Below are positions 6,173 through 15,582 of a stretch of DNA of 35,737 nt, one piece after another (within the stretch, counting starts at the first letter, position 1; the number at the start of each line of letters is the position of its first letter). A program made the translations under genes and the position numbers. Under the pieces are notes generated by a model. That model saw only the letters and a program-made list of their open reading frames with translations, was not told the origin of the DNA and did no database searches. The stretch is from positions 1 through 35,737 of the forward strand of contig CALJGK010000033.1 in NCBI GenBank assembly GCA_938075195.1, given 5' to 3'. Source of the DNA: an uncultured SAR86 cluster bacterium (GTDB lineage: Bacteria; Pseudomonadota; Gammaproteobacteria; Magnimaribacterales; Magnimaribacteraceae).

Positions 6173-8466
6173 CCTTGACCTCCCTCAAAAGCCTGCTTGA
6201 GTTTGTCCAATAAACCTTCATCGGAATTCTCAATCCTATTTGAACATGTTCTTCTGACAGATGGGATTGAATTTGGTTCAGTACCCTCTATAAATGGCAC
6301 AAGCAAAGAATCCTTGCATTTTTTACCACTCAAAAGACCATCTTTCATATCAGTCCAAAGATAATTAATACGCGGTAAGGAATTTTTAGCCTTAGAAATT
6401 GGTTTTGTCTCGTCTATAAAATTTTTCCATACCTGAAATGCACCCGTTCTTCCTGTTAAAGGGGTTGTTCGGTTATCATCAAAACCTAACCAAACCAAGA
6501 CAAGTATCTCTCCAGCAAAGCCAACGAACCAGCTATCACGCTGATCATCAGAAGTACCTGTTTTACCTCCAGCATTCCAAGATCGAATGTCTTCAGATGA
6601 GTAACCCCTCGCAGTTCCTCTTTCAAAGGTTTGTTGCATTGCAAACTTCAATAAAGCTACAGGCTCAGGCCTGATTCTTTGTTCAATACTATAAGGATAA
6701 GAAAACTCGATTTCTCCTTTTGTATCCTTGATCTCTCGTATAGACCGTAAAGGAGTATAGAAACCATCTGCTGCTATTGTCTGATAAGCCTGAATGGCTT
6801 GATAGGGTGATAACTCAAAAGAACCTATAAATAATGATGGATAGTTTTGAAATTGTTTATCAATTCCTAACTTAGAAAACATATCCTCTACAGCTTCGAA
6901 ACCAACGTCTAAACCCAGTCTTGCAGAAGCAATATTATAAGATTGCCACAATGCAACATGGAGAGGGATTTTTCCGTGAAACTTTTTGTCAAAATTATCA
7001 GGCTCCCAGATTTCTCCCCCACTTCGGATACTGAGCTTGGAATCATCTAGCATAGTGGTGAGGTTATATTTTTTATACTGATCTAAGGCGGTAAGATAAA
7101 TAAATGGTTTGACCAGCGAACCTATAGGTCTGATAGCATTTATTGATCTATTAAATCCATAAGCTGAAGGCGCAGTACTGCCAACTACCGCTTTAACCTC
7201 ACCGTTAGATACATCTACCGCGATTGCAGCACCTTCAATATCTGATAATTTCTTACCATATTTCTTTATGAGCTGAGCCTTTGTTTTAATAATACTTTTT
7301 TCAAGTGCGTCTTGCAGAATTGGGTCAACATTAGTTTCTATGGACAACCCCTTTGTCCTTAAGTCCTTTTCATTAAAGTTTTCTTGCAATTCGATCCTCA
7401 CAAGATCATGGAAGGCAGGATATTTAGTTTCCGTCCTGTAATTTGGACGTGCCACTCCCAGTTCTTTTGTTTTTAATTGTGCAAGCTCAGAGTCAGATAT
7501 CTTAAAGTTTCTATTTAGAACAGTTAGAACCAAATTTCTTCTTTCAGTTGCATTGCTAGGGTTACGTCTTGGATTATACAAAGAAGGTCCTTTCAACATC
7601 CCAACAAGAAGTGCTATTTGATCTGTTTCAAGATTTTTTATTGAAGTACCAAAAAAATGTTGTGCTCCCATGCCAAATCCATGTATTGCACGCTTTCCTG
7701 ATTGAGCTAAAAAAACATCATTTATATATGCCAATAAGATTTCTTCTTTTGAATAATGAAATTCAATCAATAGAGAGGCTATCGCCTCCATTACTTTTCT
7801 TCTAATCGTTTGTGCTGAAGTAAAGAAAAGACTTTTTGCGAGTTGCTGAGTAATTGTACTGCCGCCTTGCTCAACCTCACCTGCCTGTATATTCTTTAAG
7901 AAGGCTCTTGAGATAGACCTTAGAGATACACCATAGTGATTAAAGAAATTCTGGTCTTCCACTGCAAGTATGGTTTCTATAAGTACTTGAGGCACTTCAG
8001 GCCAATCCAATAAAACTCTATCTTCCATATGGGCTGGATACATACCTCCTATTACTAAAGGTTCGAGTTTAATAAGGTCTTCAGATATACCTAACTGATT
8101 CTTAATACTCTTAACATTTGATTTCTCAAAAGTAATGTCAAAAATCCCCGATCGCTGATTCTTGTATCCTCTCAAAAATATCGTTAGCTTATCTCTAGAA
8201 AAACTAAATTGTCCTGATTTTTCGGGCCGTTTAACTTTCTGATAAGAAAGCATTTCCAGTTCTTTAATTAGGTTATCTTTATTTACCTCTATACTTTCTG
8301 CCAGCTCCAAAGGCCTAGAGTAAAGTTTGGCAGGAACTGTCCACAGAACTCCATCTAGCTTAGAGGTTACTCGGTAATCAATAACCGCTATCAATGCAGC
8401 TGAAAAAATTAGCGTAGCAAATGCAATCAGCCCAAAAATAATGCCTATAGAAAGCTTAAATTTCAT
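6169..8466 (-). CDS. mrcB: Bifunctional penicillin-binding protein 1b
   Basis: Class A PBP: polymerises lipid II (glycosyltransferase) and cross-links peptides (transpeptidase) in the periplasm. A short cytoplasmic tail and one membrane anchor (about 5-30) come first. A UB2H-like region with the PBP1b-typical PAKLYSRPLEL (45-55) follows. The GT51 domain is at about 150-320, with catalytic E170 (AVEDQNF) and the GGSTITQQLAK motif. The transpeptidase domain is at about 410-700, with S450-LVK453, S509-Y-N511 and K635-T-G637. All key residues are intact. Length 765 is slightly shorter than E. coli PBP1b. It heads a minus-strand unit with the downstream lipoprotein and is divergent from the PfkB kinase across a 53-65-bp gap without an obvious strong promoter. 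Confidence 0.95.
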   Translation of the reverse strand: MKFKLSIGIIFGLIAFATLIFSAALIAVIDYRVTSKLDGVLWTVPAKLYSRPLELAESIEVNKDNLIKELEMLSYQKVKRPEKSGQFSFSRDKLTIFLRGYKNQRSGIFDITFEKSNVKSIKNQLGISEDLIKLEPLVIGGMYPAHMEDRVLLDWPEVPQVLIETILAVEDQNFFNHYGVSLRSISRAFLKNIQAGEVEQGGSTITQQLAKSLFFTSAQTIRRKVMEAIASLLIEFHYSKEEILLAYINDVFLAQSGKRAIHGFGMGAQHFFGTSIKNLETDQIALLVGMLKGPSLYNPRRNPSNATERRNLVLTVLNRNFKISDSELAQLKTKELGVARPNYRTETKYPAFHDLVRIELQENFNEKDLRTKGLSIETNVDPILQDALEKSIIKTKAQLIKKYGKKLSDIEGAAIAVDVSNGEVKAVVGSTAPSAYGFNRSINAIRPIGSLVKPFIYLTALDQYKKYNLTTMLDDSKLSIRSGGEIWEPDNFDKKFHGKIPLHVALWQSYNIASARLGLDVGFEAVEDMFSKLGIDKQFQNYPSLFIGSFELSPYQAIQAYQTIAADGFYTPLRSIREIKDTKGEIEFSYPYSIEQRIRPEPVALLKFAMQQTFERGTARGYSSEDIRSWNAGGKTGTSDDQRDSWFVGFAGEILVLVWLGFDDNRTTPLTGRTGAFQVWKNFIDETKPISKAKNSLPRINYLWTDMKDGLLSGKKCKDSLLVPFIEGTEPNSIPSVRRTCSNRIENSDEGLLDKLKQAFEGGQG

Positions 8467-8519
8467 TTATTACTTGATAAGTTGGTACATTTCGAACAGT
8501 CTACGTTTTTTAAAAATAA

Positions 8520-9539
8520 ATGGGTAATAAAATGAATTACGATATATGCTCCTTGGGCAGCGCCTTAGTGGATGTGACTTTTCAAATTGATGACGAATTT
8601 TCAAAGAAGATTGAAGGCCAAGGGATTCCAAAAGGTGCAATGACCTTGATAGATAAAGATGATCAGAATGATTTAATAGAAGCGCTTGGCACATTAGGTA
8701 AGTCGGCAGAAAAAGCTTGCGGTGGATCCAGTACAAATTCAGTCGTAGCCGCCTCTCTATTTGGTTCTACATGTTATATGACCTGTATAGTTGGAGACGA
8801 CGAGAACGGTAGATTTTATCTTGAAGATTTATCATTGAATGATGTTAACCATGCGTCTTCACTTATAGAATCAGAAATTCCCTCAGGGCAATGTCTTGTA
8901 ATGATATCGGAAGATGCAGAAAGAACAATGTGTACTAATCTTGGCATCAATTCAGAATTTTCAATTGATAATGTTAGTGAAGAGGTAATAAAAAACTCAA
9001 AATTCCTTTTTTTAGAAGGTTATTTAATCGCCTCTCCAGGAGGATTTGAGTCCTATAAAAAAGCTATAAATCTTGCGAAGGTTCATGATACTAAGGTAGC
9101 TATATCTTTATCTGACCCATTTATAGTCAGTTCCTTTAAGGAACAGATAAAGGAGCTCATCAATATAAAATGTAATCTTATCTTCTGTAACGAAGATGAA
9201 GCAAAGGAATTTGCGGAGTCTGACCAAGAAGAAGGAATATTTGGCTATTTCAAAAATTACACAGACAATCTGTTAATAACTAAAGGATCGAAAGGCTGCG
9301 CAGGCTATGATCAAAATGGTCAGTTTAGTGTTCCAGGTATAGAAGTGAACGCGATAGATACTAATGGAGCTGGCGATATGTTTGCTGGAGCCGTTCTCAA
9401 CGGTATCAATGAATCAAAAACTCTGGAGGAATCTGCTTATTTTGGATGCTTTGCGGCCTCTAAAACTGTACAAAATTCTGGCCCTAGGCTTGCCAAAGAG
9501 GAGTATCTAGAAATTAAAGAAACTTTTTCTAGCAATTAA
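8520..9539 (+). CDS. PfkB-family kinase, adenosine-kinase-like
   Basis: A ribokinase-fold sugar/nucleoside kinase of 339 residues. The N-terminal family signature (GSALVDVTFQIDDEF), the GGSSTNSVVAA substrate loop and the C-terminal DTNGAGDMFAGA motif are present, with the catalytic base at D286. The overall arrangement resembles the adenosine kinase-like group common in proteobacteria, but the substrate cannot be read from sequence. A second ATG at 8532 (residue 4, MNYDICSLG) matches the usual start of the family and is probably the true start; neither ATG has a good ribosome-binding site. It is followed after 60 bases by dksA. Confidence 0.85.
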   Translation: MGNKMNYDICSLGSALVDVTFQIDDEFSKKIEGQGIPKGAMTLIDKDDQNDLIEALGTLGKSAEKACGGSSTNSVVAASLFGSTCYMTCIVGDDENGRFYLEDLSLNDVNHASSLIESEIPSGQCLVMISEDAERTMCTNLGINSEFSIDNVSEEVIKNSKFLFLEGYLIASPGGFESYKKAINLAKVHDTKVAISLSDPFIVSSFKEQIKELINIKCNLIFCNEDEAKEFAESDQEEGIFGYFKNYTDNLLITKGSKGCAGYDQNGQFSVPGIEVNAIDTNGAGDMFAGAVLNGINESKTLEESAYFGCFAASKTVQNSGPRLAKEEYLEIKETFSSN

Positions 9540-9599
9540 AAAAGTATTCTGCTAAATTGCTGCGCCTTCAAGGTCAAACAATATAAAAAATTATACAAA

Positions 9600-10211
9600 A
9601 TGCCTGCAAAAAAAACAGTAAAAGCCAAAGCTCCTGCAAAAAAAGTAGTTGCTAAGAAAACTCCTGCAAAAAAATTAGCTGCTAAGAAGCCAACAGCTTC
9701 AAAGAAAGCAACACCAAAGAAAGAAGCAGCTAAAAAGACTTCGACAAAAAAGATAACACCCAAGAAAACCAAAGCAACTGTAAAGTACGAAGAATCACAA
9801 TTCCTTGCCTCCATTAAACCTTATGCTTTAAAAAAGAACGAAAAATATATGAATGCTAAGCAAAAACAGCATTTCCTAGACATTCTAGGTAGCTGGAAAC
9901 ATCAACTTCAGATTGAGCAAGATAGAACTGCGGACAAAATACAAAAAAATGTCAGTCATTTTCCTGATGAATCAGATAGAGCTACTCATGAAGAAGAATT
10001 TACTTTAGAACTAAGAACAAGAGAAAGAGAAAGGAAACTTCTTTCAAAAATAAATGAATCAGTAGAGGATCTCAAGGCAAGTGATTATGGTTATTGCGCA
10101 TCGTGTGGGATAGAGATTGGCATTAGAAGACTTGAAGCCAGGCCTACAGCAACACGTTGTATTGACTGTAAAACAATTGAAGAGATTCATGAGAGACAGC
10201 AATATGGTTAA
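9600..10211 (+). CDS. dksA: RNA polymerase-binding transcription factor DksA with Lys/Ala-rich N-terminal tail
   Basis: DksA binds the RNA polymerase secondary channel and, with ppGpp, tunes rRNA and amino-acid promoters. The coiled-coil tip motif DxxDxA is intact (D123, D126, A128), as is the four-cysteine zinc finger (C166, C169, C187, C190) with the GIEIGIRRLEARPTA core. The protein is about 50 residues longer than E. coli DksA (151). Residues 1-61 form a low-complexity basic tail with 23 lysines, 13 alanines and a single acidic residue, including a three-fold PAKK decapeptide repeat. The tail resembles histone-H1-like bacterial tails. No Shine-Dalgarno is visible before the ATG. pcnB follows at once, a shortened form of the E. 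coli dksA-gluQ-pcnB order. Confidence 0.95.
   Translation: MPAKKTVKAKAPAKKVVAKKTPAKKLAAKKPTASKKATPKKEAAKKTSTKKITPKKTKATVKYEESQFLASIKPYALKKNEKYMNAKQKQHFLDILGSWKHQLQIEQDRTADKIQKNVSHFPDESDRATHEEEFTLELRTRERERKLLSKINESVEDLKASDYGYCASCGIEIGIRRLEARPTATRCIDCKTIEEIHERQQYG
9603..9692 (+). repeat. Three 30-bp tandem repeats encoding the DksA tail
   Basis: Three consecutive 30-bp units (9603-9632, 9633-9662, 9663-9692), each beginning CCTGCAAAAAAA, encode decapeptides starting PAKK. Similarity between units falls off toward each 3' end. The pattern suggests the basic tail grew by repeat expansion. The A-runs of 7-8 bases could also be slippage-prone. Confidence 0.8.
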
Positions 10212-11411
10212 ATTATTTTGGTTGCGATAGACCATTATAATATTTCTCCAGAGATCATTAAGGTCTCGAAGCATCATATAGAATTAGATCAAATCGATAA
10301 TGATGCAAAATCAATTATCCAAAGACTCAACAAGGCTGGTTTTAAAGGCTATATAGTCGGTGGATTTGTAAGAGATTCTATTCTCGGACTCAAGCCCAAA
10401 GACTGTGATGTAGTAACCGATGCTACTCCTGAAGAAGTCAATAGTCTTTTGCCAAGAACTCGAATCATAGGCAGAAGATTTAAAATAGTTCATTCAAGAA
10501 GTGGTAGAAAAATAACTGAAATTTCGACTTTCAGGTCATCTAGCCAAAGAAATACCAAAAAATCTAACAAAGGACTTGTATTAAGAGACAATAATTACGG
10601 AAATATTGAAGATGATGCTTTCAGACGAGATTTTACTATCAATTCGTTATATCTAGATATTGAAACAATGGAAATTATAGATTTTGTTGGTGGCTTCAAA
10701 GATCTTCAAAATAAAAAATTAAAGTCAATCGGGGACAGCTTTGAGAGGTTTAAAGAAGATCCCGTTAGAATATTAAGGGCAATAAGATTTAAAGCAAAAT
10801 TAAGCCTAGATTTAGACAAGAAGCTTGAAGAGGATATGAAAAAACTTTCTTATCTCCTAAAAGAAATTTCTTCAGGAAGGAAATATGAAGAAACTCTTAA
10901 AATGCTTCTGACTGGTAATGCCGAATTAATAATGACTGAGATGAATAGTCATAATTTACTTGAACATCTGCTTCCACTAACAAAAGATTTTCTCAATTCA
11001 AAGAAAGATAAGCGATTTATTTACAATGCTTTAAAAAATACTGACGACAGGTACAAAAAAAATAAGTCTCTTACTCCTGCATTCCTCTTTTCGGTATTAT
11101 TATGGCCGGCCCTTGTTAATAAAATGGGTGGTCTAACTTCAAAGAAGACTAAATTACATAATATTTCAAGAGCAGCTAGCTTGATCTTAAAGAGGCAAAA
11201 TGAAAATTGTTTTATTCCCGGCAGGATTCAACAATCAATCAAAGAAACATGGGAGCTTCAGATCATGTTACTCAGGGTGCCCGAAAAGTCGAAAGTCACA
11301 CTCAAGCATAAAAGATTCAGGGCAGGATATGACTTACTGCTATTAAGAGAAGGTGCCGGTGAAAACCTGGGAGGCGTAGGAAAGTGGTGGACCGAGAAAA
11401 TATCATATTAA
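10212..11411 (+). CDS. pcnB: Poly(A) polymerase I, non-ATG start
   Basis: Adds 3' poly(A) tails that promote RNA decay. The nucleotidyltransferase domain has GGFVRDSILG followed by the catalytic DxD in PKDCDVVTDAT. RRDFTINSL and DPVRILRAIRFKAKL, typical of class II polymerases, follow, and the C-terminal RNA-binding part ends in FRAGYDLLLLR and KWWTE. At about 397 residues it lacks the long basic tail of E. coli PcnB. The frame opens directly after the dksA TAA (10209-10211), in the same frame, and has no ATG or GTG near the start. Candidate starts are ATT at 10212 or 10215, or TTG at 10218. E. coli pcnB is known to start at AUU, so this may be a conserved low-efficiency initiation. Confidence 0.93.
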   Translation: MILVAIDHYNISPEIIKVSKHHIELDQIDNDAKSIIQRLNKAGFKGYIVGGFVRDSILGLKPKDCDVVTDATPEEVNSLLPRTRIIGRRFKIVHSRSGRKITEISTFRSSSQRNTKKSNKGLVLRDNNYGNIEDDAFRRDFTINSLYLDIETMEIIDFVGGFKDLQNKKLKSIGDSFERFKEDPVRILRAIRFKAKLSLDLDKKLEEDMKKLSYLLKEISSGRKYEETLKMLLTGNAELIMTEMNSHNLLEHLLPLTKDFLNSKKDKRFIYNALKNTDDRYKKNKSLTPAFLFSVLLWPALVNKMGGLTSKKTKLHNISRAASLILKRQNENCFIPGRIQQSIKETWELQIMLLRVPEKSKVTLKHKRFRAGYDLLLLREGAGENLGGVGKWWTEKISY

Positions 11412-11482
11412 GATCTAAGATTATTTAATTAAAAATAAATTTTTTTTGTTTTAATGAAGCTATATTTGTAAGATTATCCTAT

Positions 11483-12172
11483 ATGCAAAAAGAAACTATC
11501 GATCTAAAGCAATTCAATAAATTACCTAAGTTTATAGCCGTTGAAGGACCCATAGGTGCTGGCAAAACTACATTAACTAGACTGTTAGCCGATTCCTTTA
11601 GCTATGATACTTTCCTTGAACAGCCATCGGAAAATCCTTTTCTTCCAGACTTTTATGTCAATCCGTCACAAGCAGCGTTAGGAACGCAACTATTTTTTTT
11701 GTTCCAGCGAGTGAAACAAATTCAAGAACTCAAACAAGATGACATCTTCTCATCAAACAAAGTTTCAGATTTCTTATTAGACAAGGATAAGTTATTTGCA
11801 AAGGCAACACTTTCAGCTGAAGAGTTAAAACTCTATGAGCAGATTTATGATTATCTTTCTATAGATCTGCCAACACCTGACTTAGTGATTTATCTCCAAG
11901 CTGAAACAAAAACACTATATGAAAGAGTTATGCATAGAGGCATTGAGATGGAGAAAACAATTAACTTTGACTATTTAGAGCTCTTAAATGAAACCTATAA
12001 AGAATTCTTCTTTGACTACAATAGATCTCCAGTATTAATAGTGAACTCTGATTATTTAGATTTTCAAACACATGAAAATGATTACAATTTACTGTTGGAA
12101 AAACTGCTAGATTATTTTAATAAACCTGAAGGTTCTAAAATGTATTTTAACCCTTCGCCCACCTTAATTTAG
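11483..12172 (+). CDS. Deoxynucleoside kinase (dAdo/dGuo kinase family)
   Basis: A small P-loop kinase, 229 residues, that phosphorylates deoxynucleosides for dNTP salvage. Walker A is GPIGAGKT (22-29). The following [15 protein letters not shown] segment is the substrate-binding signature of the dNK family. The lid region contains YERVMHRG, and the fold ends in a helical C-terminus. It stands downstream of pcnB, where many gammaproteobacteria have folK. No folK-like sequence is present, and the base specificity (dA, dG or other) cannot be told. A 71-base AT-rich gap with a T8 run separates it from pcnB. It is 5 bases upstream of acs. Confidence 0.85.
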   Translation: MQKETIDLKQFNKLPKFIAVEGPIGAGKTTLTRLLADSFSYDTFLEQPSENPFLPDFYVNPSQAALGTQLFFLFQRVKQIQELKQDDIFSSNKVSDFLLDKDKLFAKATLSAEELKLYEQIYDYLSIDLPTPDLVIYLQAETKTLYERVMHRGIEMEKTINFDYLELLNETYKEFFFDYNRSPVLIVNSDYLDFQTHENDYNLLLEKLLDYFNKPEGSKMYFNPSPTLI

Positions 12173-12177
12173 ATATC

Positions 12178-14115
12178 ATGAATAAACAAAAAATCTATAA
12201 TCCATCAAAAGAGATCCTGGAAAAATCAAATATAACTGAATCTGAATTTCAAAATCTTTACGAAGAATCTATAAATAATCCGGAAGAGTTTTGGTCTGCT
12301 CAAGCTAATAGCTATCTGGATTGGGAAACTAAATGGGACCAAGTACATGAGAGTAACTTAAGTAAGGGTGAGGTATCTTGGTTTAAAGGCGGGAAATTAA
12401 ATGCTTCAGTCAATTGCATAGACAGGCACTTAAAAAACAGGGGCGAAAAAATTGCTTTAATCTGGGAAGGGGATAATCCTGATGAATCCAAACATATTTC
12501 TTATAAACAGCTTTATAGCGAAGTATGCAAATTCTCTAATATTCTTAAAAAAAGAGAGATTAAGAAAGGTGACCGTGTATGTATTTATATGCCGATGATT
12601 CCTGAGGCTGCCTATGCGATGCTAGCTTGTGCAAGAATTGGAGCAATTCACTCTGTAGTTTTTGGAGGGTTTTCTCCGGAATCCTTAAAAGATCGCATCT
12701 TAGATTCAGATTGCCAAGCGGTTATCACGGCTGATGAAGGCTTAAGAGGAGGGAAAAAAATTCCTCTTAAAAAAAATGTAGATGAAGCCTTGCTGGCCTG
12801 TCCAGATGTTCATACAGTCTTAGTGGTTACAAGAACTGGTGCTGATATTGAATGGAATGATAAATGTGATGTTAGATATGAAGAAATTATAAAAGAAGTT
12901 TCTGATATCTGCGAGCCAGAGATAATGGATGCTGAAGACCCTTTATTTATACTTTATACCTCAGGCTCTACAGGAAAACCAAAAGGAGTATTGCATACTA
13001 CTGCGGGATATCTCCTCCAGACGTCGATGTCACATGAAATGGTTTTCGACTACAAAGATGGAGAAATATATTGGTGTACTGCTGATGTCGGTTGGGTAAC
13101 CGGTCACTCTTACATCGTATACGGCCCTCTTGCAAATGGCGCTACGTCATTGATGTTTGAAGGTATTCCTACTTATCCCTCTCCCTCAAGATTTTGGGAA
13201 GTGATTGATAAACATAATGTGAATATCTTTTATACAGCTCCTACAGCCTTGAGGGCGCTCATGGCTCAAGGAGATAAATATGTTCTATCTTCTTCAAGAA
13301 AAACTTTAAGAATACTTGGTACAGTTGGCGAACCCATTAACCCTGAAGCTTGGGAGTGGTATTTTCAAGTAGTAGGAAATTCTAGCTGCCCTATTGTTGA
13401 TACTTGGTGGCAAACCGAAACCGGGGGAATGATGATAACTCCCGTGTCTGGCTTCACTCCAATGAAACCAGGCAGCGCAACCAAACCTTTTCTCGGTGTA
13501 GAACCTGCCTTGTTGGATGAAAATGGGAATGAAATAGAGGGAGAAGGATCAGGTAATCTAGTAATAAAATCTAGTTGGCCATCACAAATCCGAACAGTAT
13601 ATGGAGATCATCAAAGATGCATAGATACCTACTACTCAATGTATCCGGGCTATTACACAACTGGTGATGGTGCTAGAAGAGACTCAGATGGATATTATTG
13701 GATTACTGGAAGAGTTGATGATGTTTTGAATGTATCGGGACATAGATTAGGAACAGCAGAGGTAGAAAGTGCATTAGTCCTTCATGAAAAGGTTGCAGAA
13801 GCTGCAGTGGTTGGATACGAACATGAGATCAAAGGACAAGGCATTTATTGTTATGTTACCTGTATGTCAGGTATAGAGCCAGATGATGATCTCAAGCTTG
13901 AATTAATTAAATTGGTAGCTAAAGAAATTGGTGCAATAGCTAAACCTGATATCATTCAGTGGTCTCCGGGTCTTCCTAAAACTAGATCAGGAAAAATTAT
14001 GAGGCGAATATTAAGAAAAATAGCTAGTAATGAAATTGATAATCTAGGCGATACCACAACCTTAGCCGACCCTGCTGTTGTGGATGAATTAATTGAAAAT
14101 AGGGAGAATAACTAA
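12178..14115 (+). CDS. acs: Acetyl-CoA synthetase
   Basis: ATP-dependent activation of acetate to acetyl-CoA by way of acetyl-AMP. The 645 residues match the family. The ANL-family P-loop [12 protein letters not shown] is at about 260-271 and the [11 protein letters not shown] motif lies near 410. [22 protein letters not shown] marks the hinge. The C-terminal [11 protein letters not shown] carries the catalytic, acetylation-regulated lysine K606 (E. coli K609). No dedicated acetyltransferase or sirtuin is nearby. It sits 5 bases after the deoxynucleoside kinase and shares one base with msrA (TAATG), so the three genes likely form one operon. Confidence 0.97.
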   Translation: MNKQKIYNPSKEILEKSNITESEFQNLYEESINNPEEFWSAQANSYLDWETKWDQVHESNLSKGEVSWFKGGKLNASVNCIDRHLKNRGEKIALIWEGDNPDESKHISYKQLYSEVCKFSNILKKREIKKGDRVCIYMPMIPEAAYAMLACARIGAIHSVVFGGFSPESLKDRILDSDCQAVITADEGLRGGKKIPLKKNVDEALLACPDVHTVLVVTRTGADIEWNDKCDVRYEEIIKEVSDICEPEIMDAEDPLFILYTSGSTGKPKGVLHTTAGYLLQTSMSHEMVFDYKDGEIYWCTADVGWVTGHSYIVYGPLANGATSLMFEGIPTYPSPSRFWEVIDKHNVNIFYTAPTALRALMAQGDKYVLSSSRKTLRILGTVGEPINPEAWEWYFQVVGNSSCPIVDTWWQTETGGMMITPVSGFTPMKPGSATKPFLGVEPALLDENGNEIEGEGSGNLVIKSSWPSQIRTVYGDHQRCIDTYYSMYPGYYTTGDGARRDSDGYYWITGRVDDVLNVSGHRLGTAEVESALVLHEKVAEAAVVGYEHEIKGQGIYCYVTCMSGIEPDDDLKLELIKLVAKEIGAIAKPDIIQWSPGLPKTRSGKIMRRILRKIASNEIDNLGDTTTLADPAVVDELIENRENN

Positions 14116-14756
14116 TGTCATTAATGGATCTATTGAATAAAAAAAATATATTACCCCTTGCATCTGAAGCACTTCAAGGTAGAGATGAAGCAGTGGAAGT
14201 ACCATCTGAGCATTTCGTGAAAGGAACACCTTTATTGGGTCCTTTCGCCTCTAATCTAGAACAAGCTATTTTTGGTATGGGATGTTTTTGGGGAGTAGAA
14301 AGAAGGTTTTGGGAACTCGAGGGTGTTTTTTCAACTTCCGCTGGATATGCAGGAGGTATTACAAAAAATCCAACTTATAGAGAAGTCTGCACCGGAATGA
14401 CAGGACACAATGAAGTTGTACTTGTTGTATATGACCCTGAAGTAATTAGTTATGAATCTCTTCTAACTACTTTCTGGGAAGACCATGATCCAACGCAAGG
14501 AATGCGACAAGGAAACGACCATGGCACTCAATATAGATCAGGAATTTATTATCAAACTGCCGATGAGAGAGAGCTCATTGAAACAACCAAGAACGAATAT
14601 CAAGCTCAACTCAATTCAAACGGGTTAGGAAAGATCACTACTGAAACTAAAGAAATAGAGCACTTCTATTATGCTGAGCACTATCATCAACAATACCTAG
14701 CAAAAAATCCTGATGGTTATTGCGCTCTAGCAGGTACGGGTGTGAAAATTAAATAA
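14115..14756 (+). CDS. msrA: Peptide methionine sulfoxide reductase MsrA
   Basis: Repairs methionine-S-sulfoxide in proteins, with electrons from thioredoxin. The catalytic cysteine C57 is in GMGCFWGVE. The [20 protein letters not shown] substrate-binding block and [11 protein letters not shown] are conserved. One C-terminal resolving cysteine, C203 (GYC), is present; the second found in E. coli MsrA (GVC) is replaced by lysine (GVK), implying a simpler two-cysteine relay. Length 213 is typical of the long E. coli-like form. The start overlaps the acs stop by one base. The end converges on the MBL-fold gene with an 8-base overlap. Confidence 0.97.
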   Translation: MSLMDLLNKKNILPLASEALQGRDEAVEVPSEHFVKGTPLLGPFASNLEQAIFGMGCFWGVERRFWELEGVFSTSAGYAGGITKNPTYREVCTGMTGHNEVVLVVYDPEVISYESLLTTFWEDHDPTQGMRQGNDHGTQYRSGIYYQTADERELIETTKNEYQAQLNSNGLGKITTETKEIEHFYYAEHYHQQYLAKNPDGYCALAGTGVKIK

Positions 14757-15582
14757 CGCCACCCCAGACGTAGTCTTCACCCTCTTTTGTTATAACTTCA
14801 TCCTCTTCTAACTTGATTAAGTGAGCTAAAAGCGAAGCCTTCGCAATAGGAAAAAGTGATGGATCTACATCATCATAAACTTTCTCAACTAGAGAATCAG
14901 GCGTACCTCTAGAAACTTCTTTTAATGCTGCAAAAACTTTTTCTTCTCTTGCGAGTCTATGATTAATTATCCACTCAGCAACTTGATGAGGACTCTCAAG
15001 TACCTCTCCATGACCCGGGGCAATTTTTTCTATGTCATACTCTTTCAGCTTTTCAAGCGACTGAATATACTCTTTCATATTGCCATCAGGCGGACCAATA
15101 ACAACCGTCGATCCATTCATGATGTGATCTCCTGTAAAGATGAACTTTTCTTCTTTTAGAATAAAACATAAATGGTTAGAGGCATGACCTGGGGTGTGCA
15201 CAACTTCGAGACAATAATCCTGTTCTTTAAGCAGTTCGCCATCTTCAAGAATTCTTTGGGGCTTAAATGTTGTATCTTGGTTCTTAGAAGACTTAGTCAA
15301 CATGCCGTAAGCAGGTATATCTAATTTTTCTTTCAAGAGCCTTACTCCAGGTGAGTGATCTGGGTGAGTATGAGTAACTATAATCTGCTTAATATTTTTT
15401 GATGCTCCAAGAATAGCCTCTATATGCTGATCCATAGCTGGACCAGGATCAATAACAGTTACATCTTCAGTCCCCACGAGATAAGTATTAGTGCCTGGCC
15501 CTGTAAAAACACTTCCATTTCCAGCAGTAATCCTTCTGATTAAAGGACTAATTTGAACAACTTTTTCAGCTTCCATTTTCAA
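14749..15582 (-). CDS. Metallo-beta-lactamase-fold hydrolase (LACTB2-like)
   Basis: A 277-residue MBL-fold enzyme. The metal-binding HxHxDH motif is H71-T-H73-P-D75-H76. Further ligands are suggested by the GHASNHLCF segment and TGDHIMNGS, and a C-terminal winged-helix-like region follows (about 205-277). The domain layout resembles the LACTB2/glyoxalase II-like subgroup, whose members act as thioesterases or nucleases, so the substrate is uncertain. Its start overlaps the Nudix gene by 4 bases, indicating a coupled two-gene operon. Pairing with a NUDT19-like CoA diphosphatase suggests, by inference, thioester or CoA metabolite clean-up. Confidence 0.8.
   Translation of the reverse strand: MKMEAEKVVQISPLIRRITAGNGSVFTGPGTNTYLVGTEDVTVIDPGPAMDQHIEAILGASKNIKQIIVTHTHPDHSPGVRLLKEKLDIPAYGMLTKSSKNQDTTFKPQRILEDGELLKEQDYCLEVVHTPGHASNHLCFILKEEKFIFTGDHIMNGSTVVIGPPDGNMKEYIQSLEKLKEYDIEKIAPGHGEVLESPHQVAEWIINHRLAREEKVFAALKEVSRGTPDSLVEKVYDDVDPSLFPIAKASLLAHLIKLEEDEVITKEGEDYVWGGVI

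Noticed and set aside
9536-9814. A 92-residue minus-strand frame rich in Phe/Ala/Val over the start of dksA
   Set aside because: It is the antisense shadow of the lysine-rich dksA tail; its composition follows from complementing AAA/GCN codons.
11430-11455. Possible terminator after pcnB (T8 run)
   Set aside because: The run is present, but the only inverted repeat nearby is weak and purely A/T; not enough to call a terminator.
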